A DNA stretch of 15,882 bases, taken from positions 1-15,882 of the forward strand of contig JAGVIO010000202.1 of NCBI GenBank assembly GCA_020056025.1, read 5' to 3'. This stretch comes from an archaeon (GTDB taxonomy: Archaea > Nanobdellota > Nanobdellia > Woesearchaeales > WJKL01). The notes under the pieces are model-generated. The model saw only the letters and a list, made by a program, of their open reading frames with translations, was not told the DNA's origin and ran no database searches. This document shows positions 1-7,405 of this stretch, piece after piece. How positions within the stretch are numbered: the stretch's first letter is position 1; each line of letters begins with the position of its first letter. The translations under genes and the position numbers were made by a program.

Positions 1-817
1 AGGCAAGATGGAATATCTAAATCCTAAAGCAAAATTCTATAATGCAGATATAACTGGAGATATTCTTCCAATATTCCAAAAAGAAAAGCCAGACATTGTT
101 ATTCATACTGCTGCGCAGGTAATGCTCAGAAAATCATTGGAAGAGCCAATTGAAGATGCAAGAATAAACATACTTGGCACCATCAATGTTCTTGAAGCAT
201 GCAGAAAAACAGGAGTTAAAAAAATAATTTATACAGCTACTGGCGGAGCAAGAGTAGGCAATCCAGAATACCTGCCTGTTGATGAGAATCATCCTATAAA
301 TCCCACTTTACCATATGGAATCTCAAAGCATACTGCAGAGCATTATGTCAAAATGTATGGCCAACTGTATGGGATTGATTACCTTATATTTTGCTTTGGC
401 AATGTATACGGCCCAAGAGATGACCCAAAAACAAAAAGGCTTAGCTCAATATTAATTGACAAGATGCTTAGAAACGAAGAGCCAACTATATTCGGGGATG
501 GCACACAGACAAGGGATTTCATCTATGTTAAAGACCTTGCTGAATTCATAGTAAATAATCTAAATAAATCACCAAAGCACAAACTTTTCCATCTTGCGAA
601 TGGCAAACAAATAAGTGTTAATGATATAGTTGAGATAATCAAGCAGCTTACTGGCTTCAAGAAAGAGGTTAAGCACATTGAAGCAGTCAAAGGCGAAGTC
701 AAAGATATTGTTCTTGACACTACGCTTGCAAAAAATGAATTAGGTTGGAAGCCCAAGCATTCCATATATGAAGGGCTTAAAGAAACAATTGAATGGTTCA
801 AACAAAAAAAAGCTTAA
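1..817 (+). CDS. NAD-dependent epimerase/dehydratase (UDP-glucose 4-epimerase-like), 5'-truncated
   Basis: Extended short-chain dehydrogenase/reductase acting on nucleotide sugars, probably a UDP-hexose 4-epimerase or related dehydratase feeding surface glycan synthesis. The reading frame is open to the window edge (frame starting at base 2), so the N-terminal GxxGxxG nucleotide-binding loop and first Rossmann strands are missing. The Met at base 8 is probably internal. Counting from that Met, visible family marks are the NADI strand end near residue 13, HTAAQ (residues 33-37), the N-x-x-G-T-x-N-V-L-E-A helix near 54-64, the catalytic YGISK (YxxxK, near 102), GNVYGPR near 131-137, the substrate-loop GDGTQTRDFIYVKDLA near 162-177, and the C-terminal LGWKP. 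Sugar specificity cannot be read from sequence. It is followed by a hairpin terminator, so it probably ends a transcription unit whose other genes lie outside the window. Confidence 0.9.
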   Translation, partial: GKMEYLNPKAKFYNADITGDILPIFQKEKPDIVIHTAAQVMLRKSLEEPIEDARINILGTINVLEACRKTGVKKIIYTATGGARVGNPEYLPVDENHPINPTLPYGISKHTAEHYVKMYGQLYGIDYLIFCFGNVYGPRDDPKTKRLSSILIDKMLRNEEPTIFGDGTQTRDFIYVKDLAEFIVNNLNKSPKHKLFHLANGKQISVNDIVEIIKQLTGFKKEVKHIEAVKGEVKDIVLDTTLAKNELGWKPKHSIYEGLKETIEWFKQKKA

Positions 818-910
818 AATCATATTCTCAAGCAAAATCCTAAGCTTATTCAGAAAAGATGCTGCTCTTTTGTTCTGATTGACATATAATCCACTTGCAG
901 ATGATTATCT

Positions 911-946
911 AAGAATATACTTATTTTAGAAGGTATATTCTTTTTT
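911..946 (+). terminator. Hairpin plus T-run downstream of epimerase gene
   Basis: A perfect 10-bp inverted repeat (AAGAATATAC at 911-920 with GTATATTCTT at 933-942) encloses a 12-base loop and runs into T at 941-946. It lies 94 bases after the epimerase stop. Archaea terminate mainly on T-runs, so the T-tract may matter more than the AT-rich stem. The position between two plus-strand genes supports a terminator role. Confidence 0.5.
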
Positions 947-983
947 GATTTAAAGATATATCTTAAAATAAACACTATTTTTT

Positions 984-1017
984 CGTAATATTTATATATT
1001 CTAAGATAATTATTACG
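984..1017 (+). promoter_or_regulatory. Promoter of AbrB/PhoU-like gene, flanked by an inverted repeat
   Basis: A TATA-like box TTTATATATT (991-1000) sits about 30 bases ahead of the ATG at 1029, the distance expected for an archaeal promoter with a very short leader. It is bracketed by a 7-bp inverted repeat, CGTAATA (984-990) and TATTACG (1011-1017), separated by 20 bases. A separate 12-bp palindrome, AAGATATATCTT, lies just upstream at 953-964. A repeat of this kind covering the box and transcription start is a natural operator position, possibly for the downstream AbrB-type protein itself. That regulator assignment is inference. Confidence 0.45.
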
Positions 1018-1028
1018 GATTGGAGAAC

Positions 1029-1910
1029 ATGAAACGAAAAGTAATCAAGCAGGGAAACAACACTTTGACCATAACTTTGCCTAGAGAATGGATTGAAAAG
1101 AACAAGATCAAGGCAGGAGATGAAATAGATGTTGCAGAAAACCAGCAACATAACCTGGAGATAGGGCTTAATGAATCAAACTACAGCAAGACAAAAGAAG
1201 TTTCACTAAAATATACAGATAAAAATTATATTAAATCAGTGCTTGCTGCGCTGTACAGGGAAGGCTGCACTGAACTAAAAGTCAAATTCCATGAAGATGT
1301 ATCTTCTCTTGACATCGAAAAGGTTGTTGATGAGCTTTTTGGGTTTGAGATAACAGAGCAGGCAAGGAACAGATGTACAATCAGGTTTGTCATAAACGAA
1401 AAAGATGATCCTGAAAAGACGATAACAAAGATATTCCAGATAATCCTGACTATAATTGATGCGGCAATTGCCTCAGAAAAGATAGATTATATGTATTACA
1501 AGAAAAAAATCAGCATGTTTAAAGATTATTCAATGAGGCTTTTAAATTCCCAGGCATCAAAGGAAAATTATTCAGAGATGAGGCTTGTCTCTTTCATATT
1601 AGATCAACTTGGGGGCTCGCTTGCTGCACTATTTGATAATTTAAACAAAAAAGGAGTGATTCTAGACAAAGAATCAAGAAAAATAATGGAAGCGCACAAA
1701 GAGATATTCAACAAGCTCTATGACTCCTGGTGCAAGAAAGATTTTGACCTTTCTTCAGAGACGTATCTTGAGCTTAGAAAAAGGCTTATTGGATTAGATT
1801 ATATGGAAAATACGCCTTATGACAAATTAAAGATCGGAAGGTTCTTATATTATCATCTTGAGCTTATGTATGCTCTTTCTTCAAGGCTTCAGGGACTGAA
1901 TGCCAAATAA
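1029..1910 (+). CDS. SpoVT-AbrB domain / PhoU-like regulator
   Basis: Predicted 293-residue cytoplasmic regulator of the archaeal AbrB-PhoU type. Residues 1-45 form a swapped-hairpin SpoVT-AbrB DNA-binding domain: KRKVIKQGNNTLTITLPREW, then IKAGDEIDV. The rest is mostly helical, and its C-terminal half (about 115-290) resembles PhoU-type helical bundles that sense or regulate phosphate uptake. No phosphate transporter genes lie beside it here, so the regulated process is open. I chose the ATG at 1029 over an in-frame TTG at 1020: the AbrB fold begins right at this Met, and the TATA box at 991-1000 would place transcription start around 1020-1025. A GGAGA at 1022-1026 is too close to act as a normal ribosome site. 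It is separated from secF by 62 bases and probably transcribed independently. Confidence 0.8.
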   Translation: MKRKVIKQGNNTLTITLPREWIEKNKIKAGDEIDVAENQQHNLEIGLNESNYSKTKEVSLKYTDKNYIKSVLAALYREGCTELKVKFHEDVSSLDIEKVVDELFGFEITEQARNRCTIRFVINEKDDPEKTITKIFQIILTIIDAAIASEKIDYMYYKKKISMFKDYSMRLLNSQASKENYSEMRLVSFILDQLGGSLAALFDNLNKKGVILDKESRKIMEAHKEIFNKLYDSWCKKDFDLSSETYLELRKRLIGLDYMENTPYDKLKIGRFLYYHLELMYALSSRLQGLNAK

Positions 1911-1933
1911 GCCAAAGCTTGCCTAAAACAATA

Positions 1934-1946
1934 GTTTTTTAAATAA
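1934..1946 (+). promoter_or_regulatory. TATA-box promoter of secFD
   Basis: An AT-only stretch with TTTTTTAAATAAA lies 27-39 bases before the secF ATG at 1973, fitting a leaderless archaeal transcript. TTGCCT (1919-1924) and AGGCAA (1959-1964) form an imperfectly spaced inverted repeat around it; 6 bp separated by 34 bases could easily be chance. Confidence 0.4.
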
Positions 1947-1972
1947 AAGATTTTTATCAGGCAATATAAGTT

Positions 1973-3034
1973 ATGTATCAAAGGGCGATTCAATTGGATA
2001 AACCAGCTTTAAAACAGTCATTGATGAATTTTTGGGATAAGCATTACAAGAAACTGTTGATGCTGACTTTCATACTTCTTGCGCTTTCTTTTGCGCAGAT
2101 TGGCTATCAGATATATTCTACAGGAGACTTCATGAGCAAAGGAGTGAGCCTCAAAGGAGGAGTCACTGTAACAATAGAGAAAGCTGTTGACAATGTTGAA
2201 CTTCAAAATTATCTTACGGGTCTGTTTCCTAAATCAGATGCTTCTGTAAAGACTGTTTCAAAAGGCGGCCAGGTATATGGTGTAATAGTAGAGGCATCTG
2301 ATATTGAAGGAGATGTGCTTGTCAGCAAATTAAAGGAAAAGCTTGAGCTCAAAGATGATGAATTCAGTGCAGAGACAATGGGCAGCTCGCTTGGAGAAAG
2401 TTTCTTCAAGGAAACATTCAGGATAATAATATTAGCATTCTTATTCATGGCAATAATTGTCTTTATGTATTTTGGAGACAATCTTAAATCAAAGATAATC
2501 GCTGTTTTACTGACTGCTGTTGCAATGCCAGTAATTTACATCAGCACAAATGCAACATTATGGGTCTTTTCAGTGATACTGATTGTTTTATTGTTCTATG
2601 TATACTATAAATACAGCATACCTAGCTTTGCAGTCATACTGTGCGCATTCTCAGACATGATAGTTACATTGGCGATAGTCAATCTTCTTGGAATGAAGAT
2701 AGGGACAGCTGGAATTGCTGCATTCCTGATGATGATTGGCTATTCTGTCGATACAGACATTTTACTGAGCACAAAAGTGCTTAAGAGAAAAGGAGTTTCT
2801 GTCACAGAAGCTACTTTTGATGCAATGAAAACAGGGCTTATGATGAGCGCAACAACAATAATCGCAACAGTGCTTGCATTCATGTTTGCTGAATCAGAGA
2901 TATTAAAGCAAATAATGCTTATTGTGTCAATAGGGCTTATTGTTGACCTTCCTAATACATGGATCCAAAACGGCGGGCTGCTGAAATGGTATTTTGAGCA
3001 TAAACATAAGGCAAAAGAACATGAGCAAAATTAA
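1973..3034 (+). CDS. secF: Preprotein translocase subunit SecF
   Basis: Integral membrane partner of SecD (353 residues) that helps late, proton-motive-force-dependent steps of Sec export. A first membrane helix at about 29-48 is followed by an external domain (about 50-145) that starts with the family motif GVSLKGG (57-63). Hydrophobic segments then lie at about 149-167, 173-190, 196-213, 218-238, 242-257, 290-306 and 313-328. The conserved membrane signature GYSVDTDILLSTKVLKR is at 256-272. The C-terminus is short and basic. The gene overlaps secD by 14 bases, so the two are almost certainly co-transcribed and translated together. The order F then D is the reverse of the E. coli order. The ATG at 1973 is supported by the upstream TATA box. 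A later ATG at 2021 would shorten only the cytoplasmic tail. Confidence 0.93.
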   Translation: MYQRAIQLDKPALKQSLMNFWDKHYKKLLMLTFILLALSFAQIGYQIYSTGDFMSKGVSLKGGVTVTIEKAVDNVELQNYLTGLFPKSDASVKTVSKGGQVYGVIVEASDIEGDVLVSKLKEKLELKDDEFSAETMGSSLGESFFKETFRIIILAFLFMAIIVFMYFGDNLKSKIIAVLLTAVAMPVIYISTNATLWVFSVILIVLLFYVYYKYSIPSFAVILCAFSDMIVTLAIVNLLGMKIGTAGIAAFLMMIGYSVDTDILLSTKVLKRKGVSVTEATFDAMKTGLMMSATTIIATVLAFMFAESEILKQIMLIVSIGLIVDLPNTWIQNGGLLKWYFEHKHKAKEHEQN

Positions 3035-4736
3035 ATCTGTATTTACAAATATGAGGGTAATAATTGCACTGATCTGCCTAGTCCTTGCTGTTGTTGCAAT
3101 ATACCCTAATTTCGGAGCAGAGGGTGTTGCAATAAGAAGCGTTACGCAGAACAGTTCTGCATCAATCGCTGGCTTTGAAAATCCTAAGCCGACTTCAACT
3201 CCGATGAGCAAGGAGATTATCCACTCGATAAACAACCTGCCTGTCAAAGACTCGGCTGATTATTATAATATAGTCAGTTCATTAAAGCCAAACAGGACAG
3301 TGCATATCCAGACAAATAAGAAAGTCTATCAGCTTCTGACACAGGAAAAATTTGATACTATAACTCTTCCTGAGACAGAAGAAAAGAAAATAACAGAAAC
3401 AATTCTGGATGAAAAGACAAATATTTCAAAGAATATAACCAGGACAATAACTGTCAATAAGACTGAACAGATTTCCAAAGGCCTAAAGGATATCGGGCTA
3501 AGCATCTTTGATGCGCCGCAGACAAATCTAAGAAAAGGACTGGATCTGCAGGGAGGAACAAGGGTTCTTTTGCAGCCAGAAGAAGTGCTTGAAAAAGACC
3601 AGATGGCTACTCTGGTAGACAATATGAAATACAGGCTGAATGTATACGGCCTGTCTGATATTATTGTAAGAGAAGCAAGCGACCTTTCAGGAAACCAGTA
3701 CATAACTGTTGAGATTGCAGGAGCAAAAGAAGAAGATGTCAAGGAACTTTTATCCAAACAGGGAAAATTCGAAGCCAAAATAGGGAATAATTCTGTATTT
3801 AAAGGAGGGCAGGATATCACTTATGTCTGCAGAAGCGCAGAATGCTCTGGCATTGATGCAAGAGAAGGAGGATGCAGCCAGATTTCTGCAGGACAGTGGA
3901 TGTGCAGATTCTCATTTGCGATCTCATTGTCTCCTGAAGCTGCTGCAAAGCAGGCTGAACTGACAAAAGACCTTGCTGTTGTAAATGAGGACGGAGGAGA
4001 TTATCTTTCTGAAAAATTGATATTATATCTTGATGATGCGCAGGTTGATGAACTTAATATCGGCGCTGATCTGAAAGGAAGGGCTGTTACAGACATTGCT
4101 ATATCTGGCTCAGGAGCAGGCAGAAGCGGAGAAGAAGCAGGATATAATGCGCTTGACAATATGAAAAGGCTGCAGACAATACTTATAACAGGAAGCCTGC
4201 CTGTCAAGCTTACTGTTGTCAAGACAGATGTTATTTCTGCTGATTTCGGGAAAGCATATGTTGACAATGCCTTATTTATAGGCATGCTTGCCTTACTCGG
4301 AGTTTCTGTCCTTGTTCTTATAAGATACAGGCAATGGAAAATCATATTGCCAATGGTACTGACTGCTGCGCTTGAAGTGGTATTATTGCTTGGTGTTGCT
4401 GCTGTCATCGGCTGGAACCTTGACTTGGCTGCAATTGCTGCAATCATACTTGTCATAGGGACAAGCCTTGACCATCAGATTGTCATTACAGACAATGTAT
4501 TATCAGGAAGAAAAGAAGAAGCAGATATAATGGACTGGAAGTCAAAATTAAAATATGCTTTCTTTATCATAATCGCTGCGTATTTCACAACCTCATCTGC
4601 AATGATTCCTTTATGGTTTGCAGGAGCTGGATTGCTGAAAGGATTTGCCTTGACAACTATAATAGGATTAACTATGGGTGTATTTGTTGCAAGACCTGCT
4701 TATGCTGCTGCAATTGAGATTTTGCTGAAGAAATAG
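3021..4736 (+). CDS. secD: Preprotein translocase subunit SecD, with PDZ-like N-terminal region
   Basis: Membrane component of the SecDF export-assist complex (571 residues). One helix at about 12-28 precedes a large external region. Residues about 33-108 look PDZ-like (GAEGVAIRSV, then a short insertion, EIIHSINN, and a TVHIQTN strand). The SecD P1-type domain follows with the family motif RKGLDLQGGTRVLL (171-184). A loop at about 266-297 has four cysteines (270, 275, 285, 295) that could form disulfides outside the cell. The C-terminal membrane part has helices near 415-434, 440-460, 466-483, 511-527 and 545-562, with the conserved GTSLDHQIVITDNV at 480-493. I chose the ATG at 3021 rather than an in-frame TTG at 2994: it places the first membrane helix normally and overlaps the secF stop by 14 bases. 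Confidence 0.93.
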   Translation: MSKIKSVFTNMRVIIALICLVLAVVAIYPNFGAEGVAIRSVTQNSSASIAGFENPKPTSTPMSKEIIHSINNLPVKDSADYYNIVSSLKPNRTVHIQTNKKVYQLLTQEKFDTITLPETEEKKITETILDEKTNISKNITRTITVNKTEQISKGLKDIGLSIFDAPQTNLRKGLDLQGGTRVLLQPEEVLEKDQMATLVDNMKYRLNVYGLSDIIVREASDLSGNQYITVEIAGAKEEDVKELLSKQGKFEAKIGNNSVFKGGQDITYVCRSAECSGIDAREGGCSQISAGQWMCRFSFAISLSPEAAAKQAELTKDLAVVNEDGGDYLSEKLILYLDDAQVDELNIGADLKGRAVTDIAISGSGAGRSGEEAGYNALDNMKRLQTILITGSLPVKLTVVKTDVISADFGKAYVDNALFIGMLALLGVSVLVLIRYRQWKIILPMVLTAALEVVLLLGVAAVIGWNLDLAAIAAIILVIGTSLDHQIVITDNVLSGRKEEADIMDWKSKLKYAFFIIIAAYFTTSSAMIPLWFAGAGLLKGFALTTIIGLTMGVFVARPAYAAAIEILLKK

Positions 4737-4744
4737 CAATAAGA

Positions 4745-4754
4745 TTAATAAATA
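4745..4754 (+). promoter_or_regulatory. TATA-like box before UMP kinase
   Basis: TTAATAAATA ends 21 bases before the ATG at 4775, which suits a leaderless message. The gap after secD is only 38 bases, so read-through from secFD is also possible. Confidence 0.35.
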
Positions 4755-4774
4755 GCAATTAATTTCTATAAGAT

Positions 4775-5452
4775 ATGGCAAAAAAAGAGGTAATGATAAT
4801 CTCTGTTGGAGGAAGTGTTGTTGTCCCTGATGCTATTGATGCTGAATTCTTACAAAGTTTTCGTTCTGCTGTCAAAGACTATCTTAATAAATATAAGTTT
4901 GTGCTGATTGTAGGCGGCGGAAAGACTGCAAGAAATTACCAGAATTCTGCCCGTGAGCTTGGTGATCTGCATAATGAGGATTTGGACTGGATAGGCATAC
5001 ATGCAACAAGGCTTAATGCGCAGCTGCTGAAATCAATATTCAGGGATGTTGCTTATCCTAAAGTAATTAAGGATCCTACTCAGAAGGTAAATTTTGATAA
5101 TGTATTAATTGCAGCTGGATGGAAGCCAGGGTTTAGCACTGATTATGATGCTGTTGTTTTGGCTGAAGTTTTAGGCGCAAAGACTGTTGTGAATATGACA
5201 AACATTGATTATCTTTATACTAAAAACCCTAAAGAGCATAAGGATGCTGTCAGAATATTGTCTATAGACTGGAAAGGCTTCCAGAAGATTGTCGGAACAA
5301 AGTGGTCTCCTGGATTAAATGTGCCTTTTGACCCTATTGCTACAAAGAAGGCGAAGCAGCTTGGGCTGAAGTTGATTCTGATCGGAAAGAATGCCTCTAA
5401 TTTCAGGAATTTTCTTGCCGGAAGAAAGTTTAAGGGAAGTGTGGTTGAGTAA
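4775..5452 (+). CDS. pyrH: UMP kinase, archaeal type
   Basis: Amino-acid-kinase-fold enzyme that phosphorylates UMP to UDP with ATP in pyrimidine nucleotide synthesis, in the cytoplasm. At 225 residues it is the usual archaeal length. Visible family elements are the N-terminal ISVGGSVVVPD (9-19), the phosphate-binding GGGKTARNYQ (47-56), WIGIHATRLNAQLL (71-84), the GFSTDYDAVVLAEVLGAK segment (about 120-137), and the nucleotide-binding TNIDYLYTKNP (about 143-153). The C-terminal FDPIATKKAKQLGLKLILIGK helix-strand pair follows. All key regions are intact. It lies between the secretion genes and the SPFH gene with no functional link evident. Confidence 0.92.
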   Translation: MAKKEVMIISVGGSVVVPDAIDAEFLQSFRSAVKDYLNKYKFVLIVGGGKTARNYQNSARELGDLHNEDLDWIGIHATRLNAQLLKSIFRDVAYPKVIKDPTQKVNFDNVLIAAGWKPGFSTDYDAVVLAEVLGAKTVVNMTNIDYLYTKNPKEHKDAVRILSIDWKGFQKIVGTKWSPGLNVPFDPIATKKAKQLGLKLILIGKNASNFRNFLAGRKFKGSVVE

Positions 5453-5493
5453 AATCTAGTTCTAAACCAATAGTGTATAGTAATACATAAAAA

Positions 5494-5540
5494 TTTTTAA
5501 ATAGGCTTTTTTGACTATTCTGGAGTAAAAAAATAAGGTG
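5494..5540 (+). promoter_or_regulatory. Promoter and ribosome binding site of SPFH gene
   Basis: TTTTTAAATA (5494-5503) is a TATA-like box. About 25 bases on, a leader would begin near 5525 and contain GGTG (5537-5540) eight bases before the ATG at 5549, a reasonable Shine-Dalgarno site. Unlike several neighbours, this gene thus seems to have a short leader with a ribosome site. Confidence 0.45.
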
Positions 5541-5548
5541 TTTAAAAA

Positions 5549-6634
5549 ATGAGCTTTGTACAGGATATAGGAGATATTTTAACAAGATTCTTCAAATGCT
5601 GGGAAACTGTGAATGATTACGAGCAGGGATTGTTCTATAGGGCTGGAAAAGCTATAGAGAAAAGAATAAACTATTACGGAGAAAAACTGGAAGAGATAAT
5701 TGAGCAGGAAAAAATGGAACTGATGATATGGCAAAAAGCTGAAAGGGAAAGAAAAAAGCTGACAAGAGAAGAATTGAAAGATTATCTGAAGAAGGATGAT
5801 GAAAAGCGCAAAGAAAGGAATGAAGGGATAAGAAAACTCAAAGTAACTAGCAGGGCTGAACTGAAAAAGAAGCTGCAGCAAAATGGAGTTGAGAGGTCTA
5901 GCAAAGACATTGACGAACTGATAGATGAAGAGCGCGAACGCGAGGTAAGAGAAGAAGGAAAGTTAAGCGATGAAGATATTAAGGACAGGATCAATGAAGA
6001 AAATGAAAAAGAATGGCTGGAGATTGAATCTGTGCATGTATACAGGAGATATCTCGTGCCTTTCACGAGGCCTTCGCTTCCGCCCGGATATGTAAGAAGC
6101 TTCTGGACAGGGCTTCCTATTGGGCCAAAGAGGCTGAAAAAGGACAAGGTTCTCAGGGCAGGCATATATTTCAGAGTGCCTCTCCTGGATGAAGTAATAA
6201 AAAGGTCTGCGCAGGAAGTTCCGCTTGACCTTGGCTTTGTCAATATCCCAATCACAGGCAATAATGGCGATCTGCTGCCTTTTACATTCTCATTAAGCTG
6301 CAACATAACATATCAAGTCAGCAATCTTGAAAAAGCGTACAAGGTTGTGCATGACTATGAAAAATCGCTTGGAATTATCACTTTAGGAATACTTGCGTCT
6401 GAAGCAAGAGAAAAAGAGGTGGATAACCTTACCCAAAGGGATGTGATAAAAGAATTGGAAAAAAAAGTCCTTGAGGAAGTGAAAGATGAAGTAGGAGAAG
6501 ACTGGGGGCTCAGGGTAACAAAAGTAGTCATAACCGATAATGCTCCTTCATACATCTTCAGGACAATTGGTGAAACCAAGCAGAAAGAAGATTACAGGAT
6601 TGTGCTTTCGCCTGATTCTTTTAAGATGGAATGA
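5549..6634 (+). CDS. SPFH/band-7 domain protein with inserted charged helical region
   Basis: 361-residue protein with a split SPFH (stomatin/prohibitin/band 7) domain. The usual opening strand is at residues 20-34 (TVNDYEQGLFYRAGK) but is then interrupted by about 165 residues, of which 36-160 are dense in Lys and Glu and probably a long helix or coiled coil. The fold resumes at about 200 with VLRAGIYFRVPLLDEVIKRSAQEVPL, the CNITYQVSNLEKAYKVV strand-helix (251-267), the Arg/Glu-rich helix to about 310 and the closing WGLRVTKVVITDNAP (319-333). SPFH proteins normally scaffold membrane microdomains, but no transmembrane segment or signal peptide is visible. Attachment would have to be through the N-terminal amphipathic stretch or partners. 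The family call is firm; the function is not known. It has its own promoter and is followed closely by a small membrane-protein gene. Confidence 0.8.
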   Translation: MSFVQDIGDILTRFFKCWETVNDYEQGLFYRAGKAIEKRINYYGEKLEEIIEQEKMELMIWQKAERERKKLTREELKDYLKKDDEKRKERNEGIRKLKVTSRAELKKKLQQNGVERSSKDIDELIDEEREREVREEGKLSDEDIKDRINEENEKEWLEIESVHVYRRYLVPFTRPSLPPGYVRSFWTGLPIGPKRLKKDKVLRAGIYFRVPLLDEVIKRSAQEVPLDLGFVNIPITGNNGDLLPFTFSLSCNITYQVSNLEKAYKVVHDYEKSLGIITLGILASEAREKEVDNLTQRDVIKELEKKVLEEVKDEVGEDWGLRVTKVVITDNAPSYIFRTIGETKQKEDYRIVLSPDSFKME

Positions 6635-6635
6635 A

Positions 6636-6653
6636 CCGAAAGTTTTATTAATA
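6636..6653 (+). promoter_or_regulatory. BRE/TATA promoter of small membrane-protein gene
   Basis: CCGAAAG (6636-6642, BRE-like) directly followed by TTTATTAATA (6644-6653) forms one of the clearest archaeal promoters in the window. The ATG at 6673 is 20 bases from the box end, so the transcript should be leaderless or nearly so. Confidence 0.5.
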
Positions 6654-6672
6654 TTCTTTGATTAGATTGGTT

Positions 6673-6934
6673 ATGCGAAATACTGCAAAGGCATCAAATA
6701 TAACTGCATCTGAATCAACAGATATTGCCAAAAAACTATTTCCTGAACTGGCTTCTCTGTATAAGATAGGGGGGGATTGGGCTTGTGCTTGTTGCTGTCG
6801 GAGCGCTTTTAGTCCTTTTAATCCTTCAACCTGAGATGGAAGGATGGAAGTTCTTCACTTTGATTATATTAAGCATTTTATTCATCACATTAGGAACCTT
6901 TGCTGCACTGAAGCAGAAAGAAGCAGTGCAATAA
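6673..6934 (+). pseudogene. Small two-helix membrane protein, frameshifted at a run of seven G
   Basis: No family recognised. From the ATG at 6673 the frame reads 32 ordinary residues (ending SLYKI), enters GGGGGGG (6769-6775), and then gives a Cys-rich, non-membrane-like tail that stops at 6832-6834. If one G is removed, the frame continues as GGIGLVLVAVGALLVLLIL, a polar turn QPEMEGWK, a second hydrophobic segment FFTLIILSILFITLGTFAAL and KQKEAVQ, stopping at 6932-6934. The corrected protein has 86 residues with two membrane helices, which is far more sensible, and the total span is one base longer than a multiple of three. A sequencing or assembly error is the simplest cause. A true mutation, slippage or phase variation is possible. 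Confidence 0.6.
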
Positions 6935-7000
6935 AGAAAAATCAAAGTAAAAAGCTCCTATTTTATTTGAAGTGATGAATTCTATTCAAGAATATTAAGA

Positions 7001-7064
7001 AACAAAATTAAAAAAAAGAAAAAGTTAAAAATCAAATATCAGATCCTTTGAGAATTATAATTCT
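7001..7064 (-). terminator. Palindrome and T-rich tract after cold-shock gene
   Basis: On the minus strand, the stop codon of the cold-shock gene (7066-7064) is overlapped by a perfect 14-bp palindrome, AGAATTATAATTCT (7051-7064). A strongly T-rich tract follows at about 7031-7001. T-rich tracts are the main archaeal termination signal. The plus-strand small gene ends at 6934, so this convergent 130-base region holds no other gene that I can see. Confidence 0.45.
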
Positions 7065-7396
7065 TAGTTTTCTGACTTTTCTTCGCCGAACTCTTCGCTC
7101 TCTTCTTCTGTATCTTCAGAATCTTCGTCATCGCCTAAGTCTTCTTCAGATTCCTGCTTTGGAGCTTTACTCTGCGGTTCTGCGCCTGCGATTTCGCTTC
7201 CTTTCTGAAGCAATGCTACCTTTTGTGCCTGTTTGCCTTTGTCGGTCTCAACTGCATCAAAAGATACTTTGTCATTGTCCCTGATAAAGGTTCCCTGATT
7301 CAATGCTGTGTGATGAACAAAATAATCCTGCCCATCTTCTCCGCTGATGAATCCAAAACCTTTTTTCCTGTTAAACCACTTTACTGTTCCTTCCAT
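7064..7396 (-). CDS. Cold-shock-domain protein with acidic C-terminal tail
   Basis: 110-residue nucleic-acid-binding protein. Residues 1-65 form a classic cold-shock (OB-fold) domain: MEGTVKWFNRKKGFGFI with the RNP1 motif KGFGFI near 12-17, and the RNP2 motif DYFVHH near 24-29. It should bind single-stranded RNA or DNA and act as an RNA chaperone. The remaining 45 residues are an unusual, low-complexity acidic tail (repeated Glu, Asp and Ser), which bacterial CspA proteins lack. It may tune binding or solubility. A strong ribosome site (GGAGGA, 7411-7406) lies 9 bases before the ATG at 7396, and a hairpin lies just upstream in the leader. Confidence 0.9.
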   Translation of the reverse strand: MEGTVKWFNRKKGFGFISGEDGQDYFVHHTALNQGTFIRDNDKVSFDAVETDKGKQAQKVALLQKGSEIAGAEPQSKAPKQESEEDLGDDEDSEDTEEESEEFGEEKSEN

Positions 7397-7405
7397 TTTG
7401 CTAAT

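Noticed and set aside
818..1028. Small RNA (box C/D-like) in the longest gap between genes
   Set aside because: Fragments resembling C and D boxes occur but are not correctly spaced or complete. The gap is explained by a terminator, a palindrome and a promoter.
2994..3020. TTG start for secD
   Set aside because: It would add nine polar residues before the normal SecD start. The ATG at 3021 fits the family and the overlap with secF.
7048..7284. Plus-strand open frame opposite the cold-shock gene
   Set aside because: Its composition is an echo of the acidic tail read backwards, and there is no promoter or family similarity.
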